The notes under the pieces were generated by a model. That model ran no database searches and had not been told where the DNA came from. It saw only the letters and a program-made list of their open reading frames with translations. The position numbers and the translations under genes are program-made. A stretch of 64,000 nucleotides of DNA from Acidobacteriota bacterium (lineage in GTDB: Bacteria; Acidobacteriota; UBA890; WLXD01), in NCBI GenBank assembly GCA_012103255.1, contig WLXD01000002.1:248001-312000 (forward strand), written 5' to 3'. Positions 45,909 through 54,950 of this stretch are shown here, one piece after another; the stretch's first letter is position 1; each line of letters starts with the position of its first letter.

Positions 45909-46531
45909 GGCCGTCCGTTCGCGTATCAATCATTCTGGCGGGTGCCCTCGCCGCGCTTCCCTACCCGGCTCCCGCGCAGGAGCATCGCGCGGAGCAGGAT
46001 CGCGAGATCACCTACTGGCTCAACGAACCGGACACGCACAGCTTCCTCATCTCGCACGGCTTCACCGTTACGGAAGAGGGTGCCGAATACGTGCACAACT
46101 TCGTGCGCGCTGGCAGCGAAGCGCACGATCCCCGCTTCTGGAACCTCGAAACGGGCGAAGAACTCACGGTGCGGCACATGACCGGCGCCGAACTCAACGC
46201 CATGGGCGTTTACGACAGAACGGTGGAAGACGACAGCATCGTGATCCAGGCCCAACTGCACGCGCCTGTCGCATCCGGTCATAGCGTGCGTATCCGCGTC
46301 CAGGAGACCTACGTCGACTCCGGTCGATACACGATCGACGGTGACGAATTGGTCTGGGATCGCACGCTCGGACGGCCGCGCAACGTGGTGCACCTACCGG
46401 CGGGATGGGTACTGACTGCGGTGAGCACGCCGGCCACGATCTCGACCGACGACGAAGGCCGAGTCGCCCTCCGTTTCATCAACCCGCGCAACGACTCGGT
46501 TCACGTGGTGCTCCGCGCCCGGCGACGGTAG
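45905..46531 (+). CDS. Secreted protein, second of the tandem paralogue pair
   Basis: 208 residues with signal peptide cleavage near PAPAQ. It is homologous over its length to the preceding protein: both share a region rich in His, Ser and Phe (DTHSFLISHGFTV), the GSEAxDxRxxN xxTGxEL block, and a C-terminal PAGW/PNGY turn followed by VTTESDGRVKVSML or STDDEGRVALRFIN. The start codon overlaps the previous stop (ATGA), so the products are made together and may act as a heteromer. Function is unknown. Confidence 0.8.
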   Translation: MRPSVRVSIILAGALAALPYPAPAQEHRAEQDREITYWLNEPDTHSFLISHGFTVTEEGAEYVHNFVRAGSEAHDPRFWNLETGEELTVRHMTGAELNAMGVYDRTVEDDSIVIQAQLHAPVASGHSVRIRVQETYVDSGRYTIDGDELVWDRTLGRPRNVVHLPAGWVLTAVSTPATISTDDEGRVALRFINPRNDSVHVVLRARRR

Positions 46532-46610
46532 CCACAGAAAGGGCCGACCCGGTCCGGCCGACCCTCTCCCGACCGTCGCGGACGCAACGGTCGCCGTGCT
46601 CCGACTCTGG

Positions 46611-47222
46611 CTACTTGATGTTGGCCTCGACGAGAAGTTCGATCTCGACATCCGAGCCGACTACGGCAGTCTCTGCCCACATGCCCGTGCCCACGCCGAA
46701 TTCAGTGCGATCGATCATCAAATTGGCCTGGAACGACGCTACCTGGGTGACGCCACCGAGCATCTCGCGCATCTGTTCCGGAATGGCCTGGATGCCGAGC
46801 AGCTGGAAAGGCAACTCGACCTGCTTCGTCGTTTCCTTGATGGTCAGGTTACCGACGGCTACGAACTCGTTCATTCCCGTCTTGCGAACGGACGTGCTCT
46901 CGAACGTCATCTGGCCATACATGCCGGCCCCGAACCAATCGTCGGTCCGCAAGTGGTTGTCACGACGTTCGTTTCCTGTCGAAACGGACGCGATCTGGAC
47001 AACGGCGTTGACGCTGCTGTTCGTTGGGTCTTCCTTGTCGAACATAAGTTCGATTTCGTAGTCGCTGAACGTCCCCGTAACCGGTGTGAAGAAGTGCCGG
47101 ACCTTGAAGTTCACCTCCGTGTGCGGGACATCGATATTCCAGGGAATGGCATCGAAGGTGGTCGCCGCGACGGGCAACGCCAGAAGAACGACGAGACTCA
47201 GAACGGCGGCTGCTTTGCGCAT
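46611..47222 (-). CDS. YceI-family periplasmic lipid-binding protein
   Basis: 203 residues from ATG 47222, which has GGAGAG 5 nt upstream. An earlier ATG (47240) adds 6 residues and lacks that site. A signal peptide (VLSLVVLLALPVAA) is followed by the YceI lipocalin-like fold: WNIDVPHTEVNFKVRHFF, GTFSDYEIELMF, IASVSTGNERRDNHLRTDDWF and a C-terminal MIDRTEFGVGTGMW. Family members bind polyisoprenoids or amphiphiles in the periplasm. Given the polyprenyl-phosphate enzymes elsewhere in the window, an isoprenoid ligand is plausible but unproved. Confidence 0.93.
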   Translation of the reverse strand: MRKAAAVLSLVVLLALPVAATTFDAIPWNIDVPHTEVNFKVRHFFTPVTGTFSDYEIELMFDKEDPTNSSVNAVVQIASVSTGNERRDNHLRTDDWFGAGMYGQMTFESTSVRKTGMNEFVAVGNLTIKETTKQVELPFQLLGIQAIPEQMREMLGGVTQVASFQANLMIDRTEFGVGTGMWAETAVVGSDVEIELLVEANIK

Positions 47223-47492
47223 GTTTGCTCTCCGAGACAAGAGATCCGTGAACGCCGCGTGATGGTGCGGCGGGGTACTACCCGTTACTCATGGGAACTT
47301 CACCACCCAATCCAAAGGGGTTTCCGGCCAATAGGGGCCTCGTGTAAGCCAGAGAACAGGACCGCGTCTTGGAACGAGCGCGGTGCGAATCCTGCGGACC
47401 GGTGCTAGCCTTTCGCCGAACTGCGGAGACTGACAAATGCGCCGACCAGATCAAGTCGGCCGCGCCACCGCCCCCTACTGTGGAAATTGACC

Positions 47493-48083
47493 ATGAAACA
47501 GTCTGCACGTGCGCTGGTCGTGCTGATCGCGCTCGCCGTCCTCATCGCCGGATGCACCGGGCCGCGCTACACCACGGACTACGCGCCCAACGCCGATTTC
47601 ACGAAGTACAAGACATTCGCGTGGAGCCCGCTGGGCAACAACCTTCCCGACAACTCGATGTACAACAACTCGCTGGTGGATCAGCGACTTGTTGATGCGA
47701 TCGAGTACGCGCTGAAGGGCAAGGGCCTGACGATGGCCAATCCAGCGCAAGCTGACCTGCACGTCGTCTATCACGTCGCTGTGGAACGCATGACGTCCTA
47801 CACCACGGTGAACTCCTACTACGGCTATAGCCCCTACTGGGGCGGCTACGGCGCCTGGGGCGGCTGGGGCATGGGCACTGGCACCACCTACCAGAACAAC
47901 TACGACGAGGGCACACTCGTCGTGGACCTGCTGGAGAACGTGCCGGGCGACCAGGAACGGATCGTCTGGCGCGGCAGCGTGACCGACACCATCAAGCAAG
48001 GCGAGCGCGACCCGATGCGCGCTCGCGAAGACTATCGTCGCGGCGCAGAGGATCTGTTCCTCGAGTTCCCGCCCGGACAGTAG
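47493..48083 (+). CDS. DUF4136-type lipoprotein, first of a pair
   Basis: 196 residues from ATG 47493. The lipoprotein signal ends LAVLIAGC (Cys21). The DUF4136 pattern follows: YAPNADFTKYKTFAWSP, then VDQRLVDAIEYALKGKGLT and DLHVVYHVAVERMTS, a Tyr/Gly-rich loop (YYGYSPYWGGYGAWGGWG) and TLVVDLLENVPGDQERIVWRG. DUF4136 proteins are outer-membrane-linked lipoproteins without known activity. A paralogue begins 14 bp downstream. No other recognisable element lies in the 270 bp gap before the gene. Confidence 0.9.
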   Translation: MKQSARALVVLIALAVLIAGCTGPRYTTDYAPNADFTKYKTFAWSPLGNNLPDNSMYNNSLVDQRLVDAIEYALKGKGLTMANPAQADLHVVYHVAVERMTSYTTVNSYYGYSPYWGGYGAWGGWGMGTGTTYQNNYDEGTLVVDLLENVPGDQERIVWRGSVTDTIKQGERDPMRAREDYRRGAEDLFLEFPPGQ

Positions 48084-48096
48084 GAAGGAAGCCCAG

Positions 48097-48657
48097 ATGC
48101 GTATGCACCGCTTGGCAATAGCTGCCGTCGCGCTCGTCGCGCTCGCAGGCTGCAAGGCCCCGAGCTACCACAGAGACGTGGCCACCAGCGCCGACTTCTC
48201 GAAGTACAGCACATATGCCTGGCACCCCGCGGGCAACAGCATGACCAATGACCCGCGTTTCCGCGGCGACCTGATCTCCGACCGCATCGAACGTTCCGCC
48301 AACAAGGCCCTGGCTGACATCGGTCTCACACCCGCCGGCTCGCCAGAAGAGGCAGACCTGCTGATCGCCTTCCATGCCAGCGTCGACTCCCGCATCACGG
48401 CCGCCCAGGTGCAAAACCACTACGGCTACGACATCTTTGGGGGTGGCTGGGGCTACAGCACCACCTATCAGGCCTTCTACGACCAGGGCACAGTGATTCT
48501 CGACGTGCTAGAGAATCGTCCTGGCGGGGAAGATCCGCTCGTCTACCGCGGCTACGTCACGGGCGGTATCGAAGAGAAGTCGCGCGAACCTGACGAGATG
48601 GACCGCAACATGGACAAGCACTTGCGCGAAATCATGGCCGACTGGCCGGGACGCTAG
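48097..48657 (+). CDS. DUF4136-type lipoprotein, second of a pair
   Basis: 186 residues with LVALAGC (Cys19). The same order of motifs as in its neighbour is seen: TSADFSKYSTYAWHPAG, ISDRIERSANKALADIGLT, ADLLIAFHASVDSRI, a shorter Gly/Tyr loop (YGYDIFGGGWGYST), and TVILDVLENRPGGEDPLVYRG. AAGGAAG lies just before the ATG. Duplication of the upstream gene is the obvious origin. Its stop is 2 bp from the convergent helicase stop. Confidence 0.9.
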   Translation: MRMHRLAIAAVALVALAGCKAPSYHRDVATSADFSKYSTYAWHPAGNSMTNDPRFRGDLISDRIERSANKALADIGLTPAGSPEEADLLIAFHASVDSRITAAQVQNHYGYDIFGGGWGYSTTYQAFYDQGTVILDVLENRPGGEDPLVYRGYVTGGIEEKSREPDEMDRNMDKHLREIMADWPGR

Positions 48658-48658
48658 G

Positions 48659-50779
48659 TCACCACATCTCGCGTAGTCGGGTGCCAACATCGACCCTGGC
48701 TTTGCCGAGCGCCCGCGCCTCGTCAGCAGGGTGTTCGAAGCCCTCGGCGCACTCCTCGAAGTGGCCGCGGATCTCCTTCGGCACGAAGCGACTGATCGGC
48801 GCGTAGACGTGCTTATTGCCCATCTTGCGTTGATGGTGCACGTAGAACCGCTGCGGGTGAATGAGATGCAGCTCGTTCTCCGCCCGGGTCATCGCTACGT
48901 ACAGCAGTCGCCGCTCTTCCTCGATCTCCGCGGTCGTGCCAGTTGACATATCCGACGGGATACAACCGTCCACCACATTGAGAACGTGCACCGAGTCCCA
49001 CTCCTGTCCCTTGGCCGAATGGACTGTCGACAGGATCAGGTAGTCCTCGTCCAGATGGGGTGGCCCCGCGTGATCGCCTGAGGCAACCGGCGGGTCGATC
49101 GTGATCTCCGTGAGGAATCGTTCGCGAGTCGGGTACTGCCCGGCGATTTGCTCCATCTGCTCGAGATCGCCCGTGCGCACCGTGGGCGAGTCGTAGATCT
49201 GGTTCAGGAACGGTCCGTACCATTCCCGTGCTCGGCCCACGTCGCCCGGCCAGGCGCCGCGCTCATCCGACAGCGCGACCATGAGATCAAGAAGGCCAGG
49301 GAAATCCTGTTGCGCAGCGGTTGGTGTCTTGAAGTCTTTGAGGCCCCGCCAGTCGCCGTTGTGACTCTGCAGCTCGTCTACCACCTTGTGCGCCGTGCCG
49401 GGCCCGATTCCCGGGAGCAACTGCAGAACCCTGAACGCCGCCATCGCATCGAGCGGATTCTCAGCCCAGCGCAGCAGCGCCACCATGTCTTTCACGTGCG
49501 CCGCTTCGAGAAACTTCAGCCCGCCGAATTTCACGAACGGGATGTTTCGTCTCGTGAGCTCCACTTCCAGCAGATCACTGTGGTGCGAGGTCCTGAAGAG
49601 CACCGCCTGGCGTTTCAGCGGCACTCCGGACTCACGGCGGCCCAGCACATGCTCTACGACGTAGAGGGCCTGATCGTTCTCGTCTTCAACGGCAACCAGG
49701 CGAGGCTTCTGCTCTGACTCACGCTCCGAGAACAGATCCTTGGTATAGCGCTCTTCAGCGAGCGCGATCACCGAGTTGGCCGCATGCAGCAGCGGCTGTG
49801 TGGATCGATAGTTCTGCTCCAGCGTGACCACCTCCGCCTCCGGCGAGAAGCGTCGGGGAAAATCGAGGATGTTCCGGACCGTAGCGGCACGAAAACCGTA
49901 GATCGCCTGAGCATCGTCTCCAACCACCGTGATTCCTGTTCCATCCGGCCGCATCGGGAAGAGCACCTCGGCCTGCAGCGAGTTGGTGTCCTGATACTCG
50001 TCCACAAACACGTGGTCGTACGCTTGGCCAACGGCCTCGGCAAGATCGGGCTCCTGCATCAGGTGGAACCAGTACAGCAGCAGGTCGTCGTAGTCGACGA
50101 TGGCGTTCTTTTGCTTCTCGTCCACGTAGGCGCGGAACAGCTTGCGCAGAGATGCTTCCCATTCCGCGCACCACGGGAAGTGCGTATCGAGAACCTCGTC
50201 GAGACTCTCCTCGCTATTCACCGTCCGCGAGTAAATGGACATGCACGTTCCCTTCTTCGGGAACCGCTTCGCCCGGGCGGCGAGCCCGTGCCGGCTTCTC
50301 GCAAGGTCCATCAGATCTTCTGAGTCGGCCCGGTCGAGGACCGTGAAGGACTCCGCGAGCCCGAGTGCTGGGCCGTACCGACGCAGTAGGCGGTTGGCTA
50401 CAGAATGGAACGTCCCCGCCCAGGTGAGCGACGTTGAAGTCGCCCGTGTCGGACGGCCCTTGGCGTGGGCGTCGGCAACCGCAGCCGCGACAATGCGCTC
50501 GGCGCGACGCTTCATCTCCATCGCGGCGCGCCGACTGAATGTCAGCAGTAGCACGCGCCGAGGGTCCACACCGCGAATGATCATCTCGGCCACGCGATGG
50601 GCCAACGTCGTGGTCTTGCCCGAGCCGGCGCCGGCGATGATCAACAAGGACGGGACGTGGCGCAGATCACTCTCCAGACCGAACAACACGGCCTGTCGCT
50701 GTGCGTCGTTGAGACGCTCCAGGTGCGTCGGCAACCCCTCTGCGCCCGGTGATTCCTGCCCGGCCCCCTGCTTCCCCAT
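48659..50779 (-). CDS. UvrD/PcrA-like superfamily I DNA helicase
   Basis: About 706 residues from ATG 50779 (GTG 50800 is an alternative). Helicase motifs in order: Q-motif LNDAQRQAVLFG, I AGAGSGKTTTLAHR, Ia LLTFSRRAAMEMKRR, II VFVDEYQDTNSLQ, III VVGDDAQAIYGFRAA, IV LEQNYRST, V STVHSAKGQEWDSVHV and VI RRLLYVAMTRAENELHL. Domain 2B contains PGIGPGTAHKVVDEL, an HhH-like hairpin. This is a 3'-5' DNA repair or replication-restart helicase. It is somewhat shorter in the C-terminal tail than UvrD, more like the ATP-dependent helicases of soil bacteria. It is divergent from hemW. Confidence 0.93.
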   Translation of the reverse strand: MGKQGAGQESPGAEGLPTHLERLNDAQRQAVLFGLESDLRHVPSLLIIAGAGSGKTTTLAHRVAEMIIRGVDPRRVLLLTFSRRAAMEMKRRAERIVAAAVADAHAKGRPTRATSTSLTWAGTFHSVANRLLRRYGPALGLAESFTVLDRADSEDLMDLARSRHGLAARAKRFPKKGTCMSIYSRTVNSEESLDEVLDTHFPWCAEWEASLRKLFRAYVDEKQKNAIVDYDDLLLYWFHLMQEPDLAEAVGQAYDHVFVDEYQDTNSLQAEVLFPMRPDGTGITVVGDDAQAIYGFRAATVRNILDFPRRFSPEAEVVTLEQNYRSTQPLLHAANSVIALAEERYTKDLFSERESEQKPRLVAVEDENDQALYVVEHVLGRRESGVPLKRQAVLFRTSHHSDLLEVELTRRNIPFVKFGGLKFLEAAHVKDMVALLRWAENPLDAMAAFRVLQLLPGIGPGTAHKVVDELQSHNGDWRGLKDFKTPTAAQQDFPGLLDLMVALSDERGAWPGDVGRAREWYGPFLNQIYDSPTVRTGDLEQMEQIAGQYPTRERFLTEITIDPPVASGDHAGPPHLDEDYLILSTVHSAKGQEWDSVHVLNVVDGCIPSDMSTGTTAEIEEERRLLYVAMTRAENELHLIHPQRFYVHHQRKMGNKHVYAPISRFVPKEIRGHFEECAEGFEHPADEARALGKARVDVGTRLREMW

Positions 50780-50868
50780 AGGGCGTGGATCGTACACCAC
50801 AAAGTAGACATCTGTCTGGAATAGAGTCGCCGTTCATCCGGCGGGCCGTTTTGCCGTACGCTGCCGAC

Positions 50869-52011
50869 ATGAACCCCGGGCTCTACATCCACGTCCCGTT
50901 CTGCGCGCGCATTTGCCCGTACTGCGACTTCGCCGTCACAACCGGCGCGGAGGCCAAGCGCAGGGCCTATCTGCGTTCACTCGACGCCGAGATCGAACAA
51001 GCCGCTGCTGCGCACGGTGACTGGCTCGCGTTCGAGACGATCTACTTTGGCGGCGGAACTCCATCAGTGCTGCCGCCGGCTCAACTGTCAGACATCCTGG
51101 ATGCCGTGCGCAGGAATTTCTCGGTCAGCGAAGATCTCTGGCTGACCCTCGAGGCGAACCCGGAAGACGTGACCGACGAGGTCGCTGGCGCCTGGCGCCA
51201 CCTCGGCTTCCGATCTCTCAGTCTCGGGGTTCAGGCCCTCGACGATGAGAGGCTCGACTTTCTGGGGCGGACACATGTCACCGAAACCGCCCGAGATGCC
51301 GTTCGCGCCGCGCGGTCGGTTGACTTCGACCTCGTCTCGATCGATCTGATGTTCGGGGCGACGGGTCAAACTCAACGCAGCTGGTCCCGGGAGCTCGAAG
51401 CGGCAATCGAGCTCCAGCCCGACCACATCTCCCTCTACCAACTGACGTATCACGAAGACACTCCGTTCTGGAAATGGCTGCAAAGCGGTCGGCGCGCGGA
51501 GCTGCCTGAGCCTCAGCAGGCCGACCTCTACCTGCAGGCGGTTGAGCAGCTGTCGGGCGCCGGATTCGACGCGTACGAGGTCTCGAACTTCTCACGAGGC
51601 CGCAAAGCGGAGTCGCGCCACAATCGCAAGTACTGGGAGCACGCTCCCTACCTCGGGCTCGGGCCGTCCGCGCACTCCTTCGACGGCGACCGTCGTAGGT
51701 GGTGGAATCATCGCAACCTGCCCCAATGGGAAGCCGCCCTGGAGCGCGGTGAGTCGCCCTTGGCTGGCGCCGAAACGCTCGACACCGACGAACTCGTCAC
51801 CGAGGCCGTCATGTTCGGTATGCGCACGCGCAAGGGTCTCGACCTGGCGGAGGTCGAAGCGCGGCTCGGCGTCGATCTCGAAGCGCTGAACGAGGTCCGC
51901 TTCAACGAATGGCGCAACCGCGGACTGGTAAAGGGGCACCGAGTGCTTCGCCCGACCCCGTCGGGGATGGCCATTGCCGACCGTCTCGCCGCCGAGATCC
52001 TCACCGGCTGA
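50869..52011 (+). CDS. hemW: HemW-type radical SAM haem chaperone
   Basis: 380 residues from ATG 50869. The radical-SAM cluster site is CARICPYCDF, where the fourth Cys typical of coproporphyrinogen oxidase HemN motifs is replaced by Phe after C-x3-C-x2-C, as in HemW. The SAM contact is YFGGGTPSVLPPAQL, and SIDLMFGATGQT and SRHNRKYW (the HNxxYW signature of HemW) follow. The usual C-terminal HemN-like domain (TDELVTEAVMFGMRTRKGLDL) is present. It is a haem-insertion factor rather than an oxidase. An open frame upstream to 50785 is not needed. ORF length is typical. Confidence 0.93.
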   Translation: MNPGLYIHVPFCARICPYCDFAVTTGAEAKRRAYLRSLDAEIEQAAAAHGDWLAFETIYFGGGTPSVLPPAQLSDILDAVRRNFSVSEDLWLTLEANPEDVTDEVAGAWRHLGFRSLSLGVQALDDERLDFLGRTHVTETARDAVRAARSVDFDLVSIDLMFGATGQTQRSWSRELEAAIELQPDHISLYQLTYHEDTPFWKWLQSGRRAELPEPQQADLYLQAVEQLSGAGFDAYEVSNFSRGRKAESRHNRKYWEHAPYLGLGPSAHSFDGDRRRWWNHRNLPQWEAALERGESPLAGAETLDTDELVTEAVMFGMRTRKGLDLAEVEARLGVDLEALNEVRFNEWRNRGLVKGHRVLRPTPSGMAIADRLAAEILTG

Positions 52012-52042
52012 CTGCCAACGCCGCCTCGCCGGGTGAGGCACC

Positions 52043-53431
52043 ATGGCGATCTCGTTCCCCTGTCCGGCCTTTCCCGTGAGCAGCACCGCCTCCGCCGACT
52101 CTCAGCCACGATCCACCACGATCAATGACGTCGTTGCGGTGTGGTGGCCGCTCGCCGCGAGCTGGCTGTTCATGGCGCTCGAGGCGCCCATCGTCAGCGC
52201 GGCGCTCGCGCGACTGGCGAACCCCGAGATCCAGCTCGCCGCCCTGGGCGGAGTGGTGTATCCGCTCATGCTGATCATCGAGTCGCCGGTCATCATGCTG
52301 CTAGCGGCGTCGACTGCGCTCTCAAAGGACTGGGCGTCATATCAGTCACTCCGGCGATACATGAACTTGATGAGCCTGGCGCTCACCGTGCTGCATGCCG
52401 CCATCGCGTTCACACCCCTCTGGGACTTCGTAGCGCGAGGTCTGATCGGAGCGCCGGAGGAGATCATTGGCCCCGCGCGGCTCGCTACCGCGCTCACGCT
52501 CCCCTGGACGTGGTCGATCGCATATCGACGTTTCAATCAGGGCGTGATGATCCGGCATGGACTCACACGCATCGTCGGCATCGGCACCGGCGTGCGGCTC
52601 GCCGCGACCGCACTCAGTCTCTTCGCGTTCGTGTCCTTGGGACTCGGACAAACGACTGACTTCCCCGGAGTCGCCGCGGGCGTACTCGCAATCATCGTCG
52701 GTGTGGTTTCCGAGGCGATCTTCATCGGCATCAAGAAACGCCCCGTGGTCGCCAAGCACTTCGACCCCGATCAAACGATCAGCGGCGCCGTCTCCTCAGC
52801 ACAGTTCATGACTTTCTACGTCCCCTTGGCCCTCACGTCGCTGCTTTCTCTGCTCACGCAGCCACTGGGCAGCGCCGCGATTAGCCGCATGCCGCGCGCC
52901 CTTGAATCACTGGCTGCATGGCCGATTGTGATCGGCGTTCTCTTCGTACTTCGGGCGGGAGCGACCGCCTACAAGGAAGTCGTGGTCGCACTCATGGACC
53001 GTCCGGACGCGGAGCGCGCTCTGTGGCGGTTCACGATGATCCTGGCGTGGGGCTCGGCCGGAATCACGCTCGCCGTGGCGTTCACTCCGCTGGCAGACCT
53101 TCTTCTCGTGCGTGCGTTCGGGTTACCTGCGGACGTCGCTGCACTCGCCCGACAGGGACTCCGATGGGGATTCGCGCTGCCTTTTGTGGGCGCGATTCAG
53201 AACTACTACGTGGGGCTGCTCGTGCACCGGCACGAGACGCGCGCGGTCACCGAGTCGATGGCTCTGTTCCTGGCGAGCTCCTCGATCGTTCTCGTCGCTG
53301 GCGTGCTCCACGGCGGGGTACCCGGACTGATCGTCGGTTACGTCGGCTTCTCGGTCGCCAACGTGCTTCAGGCCTGGTGGGTGTGGCGAGCGGCGACTCG
53401 ACCGGCAGTGGCAACCGCTACGCGCGTCTAG
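52043..53431 (+). CDS. MOP-superfamily transporter, ANKH/MATE-like
   Basis: 462 residues with about twelve membrane helices in two halves. The first half has WWPLAASWLFMALEAPIVSAALARL, and the second starts TFYVPLALTSLLSLLTQPLGSAAISRM. The paired starts and lengths agree with MATE-like and ANKH-like exporters; ANKH proteins move pyrophosphate, ATP or citrate. The substrate is unknown. An alternative is a MurJ- or Wzx-like flippase, although the conserved charges of those families are not obvious. It starts 31 bp after hemW. Confidence 0.72.
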   Translation: MAISFPCPAFPVSSTASADSQPRSTTINDVVAVWWPLAASWLFMALEAPIVSAALARLANPEIQLAALGGVVYPLMLIIESPVIMLLAASTALSKDWASYQSLRRYMNLMSLALTVLHAAIAFTPLWDFVARGLIGAPEEIIGPARLATALTLPWTWSIAYRRFNQGVMIRHGLTRIVGIGTGVRLAATALSLFAFVSLGLGQTTDFPGVAAGVLAIIVGVVSEAIFIGIKKRPVVAKHFDPDQTISGAVSSAQFMTFYVPLALTSLLSLLTQPLGSAAISRMPRALESLAAWPIVIGVLFVLRAGATAYKEVVVALMDRPDAERALWRFTMILAWGSAGITLAVAFTPLADLLLVRAFGLPADVAALARQGLRWGFALPFVGAIQNYYVGLLVHRHETRAVTESMALFLASSSIVLVAGVLHGGVPGLIVGYVGFSVANVLQAWWVWRAATRPAVATATRV

Positions 53432-53438
53432 CCGAACA

Positions 53439-54935
53439 CTAGGTGCCGGACGCGAACGGGTGCGCCACCGACTTGCGGCGAGTCGGCGGAGGCTGGCCGG
53501 TTTCAACCAGTTCGCTGTACGCGCGCCCAATTGCAACAGCAATGATCAGCCACACGGCGACGAGTCCGAGATTGATAAGCGCGAACGCTGTTGTCCCGAG
53601 CGCAAGAACCGACGAGCCAATGAAGACCGTCGCCGAGCTCATCACATCGCCGGCGCGATGAAAGAAGGAGTCGCTCACCTGCTTGCCCTTGTACTTCTGC
53701 TCACGCGTGGTGGGGAGGAACAGCATGTTGCGCACGGTGTTGTTGAGCGAGTAGTCGGTGGCGTTCTCTGCCGTCTTGGACCACCTCACCGCCGCCAGCA
53801 CCGGAATGAAGGCCATGATCGTGTACACGCCCATCGAGATGATCGGCAGGATCATCACCGCGCGGTGTACGCCGGCGAATTTCACGATGCGGGAGGTCAA
53901 GAACAGCTGCACGAGCAGGCCAACAACGTTCACCACGGCATAGAAGTTGGCGTAGAAACTCCCGATGAACGCGCCTTCCGAGAGCTGCGTTGTTCCGCTC
54001 GCGATCGCCTCGGCCGCTGCTGTCTCGATGACCTTGCCGAGGATGAACTCGCCGTTGGTGTTCACCCAGTTGAGTAGCATCACCAGGAGACAAATAAGCA
54101 GGAGATATCGCGTGTGCCAGACCAGCGCGAACGCCGATTGCCCGCTGCCCTGCTCCGGTTCCTGAACGTCGTCGCCTCGCTCCTTGGCCTCGAAGATGGC
54201 CTTCTCGATGGCCGCCATCTCTTCGAGTTCATCGAGCGACTTCGGTGCCGGCATGAGGCCACTGGCTGCGATCGTTGCGGTGGACTTGATGTCCGGCAGA
54301 TGCGCTTCGCGGACTGCGCGCTCCCGCTTATCCACGTAGTTGGTGATCTGAAGCTGGATGAACAGCACCACCGCCGCGAGAGCCATCGGGATGTAGAGGC
54401 CGAGCGGCTCGATGATCTGCCCGGCGAATGTTGCGCCAAGGGCCCCGCCAAGCGAGGCGCCGAACGCAATGATCGGGAAGAGCCGCTCACCCTCTTCACG
54501 CCGATAGATGTCGTTGGCGAACGACCAGAACTGCGCCACGATCATCACGGCGAACACACTGCCGTAGATGAAGAAGGCGATCCCGAGCGGCAACCCGGCC
54601 AGCCCCATCAGCGTGAACAGGCCCAGCAAGCCGATGAAGATGTAGGTGACGACGTTGATGAGACGCCGACGCGGAACGCTATCGGTTAGACGCCCGTAAA
54701 GCGGCACGATCACCGCCAACGCCAACACGTTGGCCACCTGAAGGTAGCTCTTGATCTCGGCCGAATACTCCGCGAGCACCAGACCATCGCGAAGCGGCTT
54801 GATGATGTAGTACGCGGCGAGAATCAGACCGCAATTGAGCGACAGCAGCAGTGCGCTCGTACCCTCGCCAGCCCGCACGTCCGAGAAGACGCGCAGGGCC
54901 CGGTCGAGTCCACTCGCTTGGTGCTGTTTTGCCAA
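53439..54935 (-). CDS. Npt1/Npt2-type (AAA/TLC-like) nucleotide transporter family protein
   Basis: 498 residues with about twelve membrane helices. IIKPLRDGLVLAEYSAEIKSYLQVANVLAL, here in outline, carries the conserved KPLRD signature at the start, and EKYKGKQ-type VRNMLFLPTTREQKYKGKQVSDSFFHRAGD region is the second family hallmark. A long charged insert (about 225-265, KSLDELEEMAAIEKAIFEA) sits between the halves. The best known members exchange ATP/ADP in intracellular parasites and plastids, but free-living bacteria also carry such proteins with unknown cargo. It follows uppS by 15 bp and is probably in the same operon. Confidence 0.85.
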   Translation of the reverse strand: MAKQHQASGLDRALRVFSDVRAGEGTSALLLSLNCGLILAAYYIIKPLRDGLVLAEYSAEIKSYLQVANVLALAVIVPLYGRLTDSVPRRRLINVVTYIFIGLLGLFTLMGLAGLPLGIAFFIYGSVFAVMIVAQFWSFANDIYRREEGERLFPIIAFGASLGGALGATFAGQIIEPLGLYIPMALAAVVLFIQLQITNYVDKRERAVREAHLPDIKSTATIAASGLMPAPKSLDELEEMAAIEKAIFEAKERGDDVQEPEQGSGQSAFALVWHTRYLLLICLLVMLLNWVNTNGEFILGKVIETAAAEAIASGTTQLSEGAFIGSFYANFYAVVNVVGLLVQLFLTSRIVKFAGVHRAVMILPIISMGVYTIMAFIPVLAAVRWSKTAENATDYSLNNTVRNMLFLPTTREQKYKGKQVSDSFFHRAGDVMSSATVFIGSSVLALGTTAFALINLGLVAVWLIIAVAIGRAYSELVETGQPPPTRRKSVAHPFASGT

Positions 54936-54950
54936 CCGACCCGTCCTTAT

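Noticed and set aside
46535-46570. GC-rich inverted-looking segment after the tandem paralogue pair
   Set aside because: The arms do not pair continuously and no T-run follows, so I do not call it a terminator.
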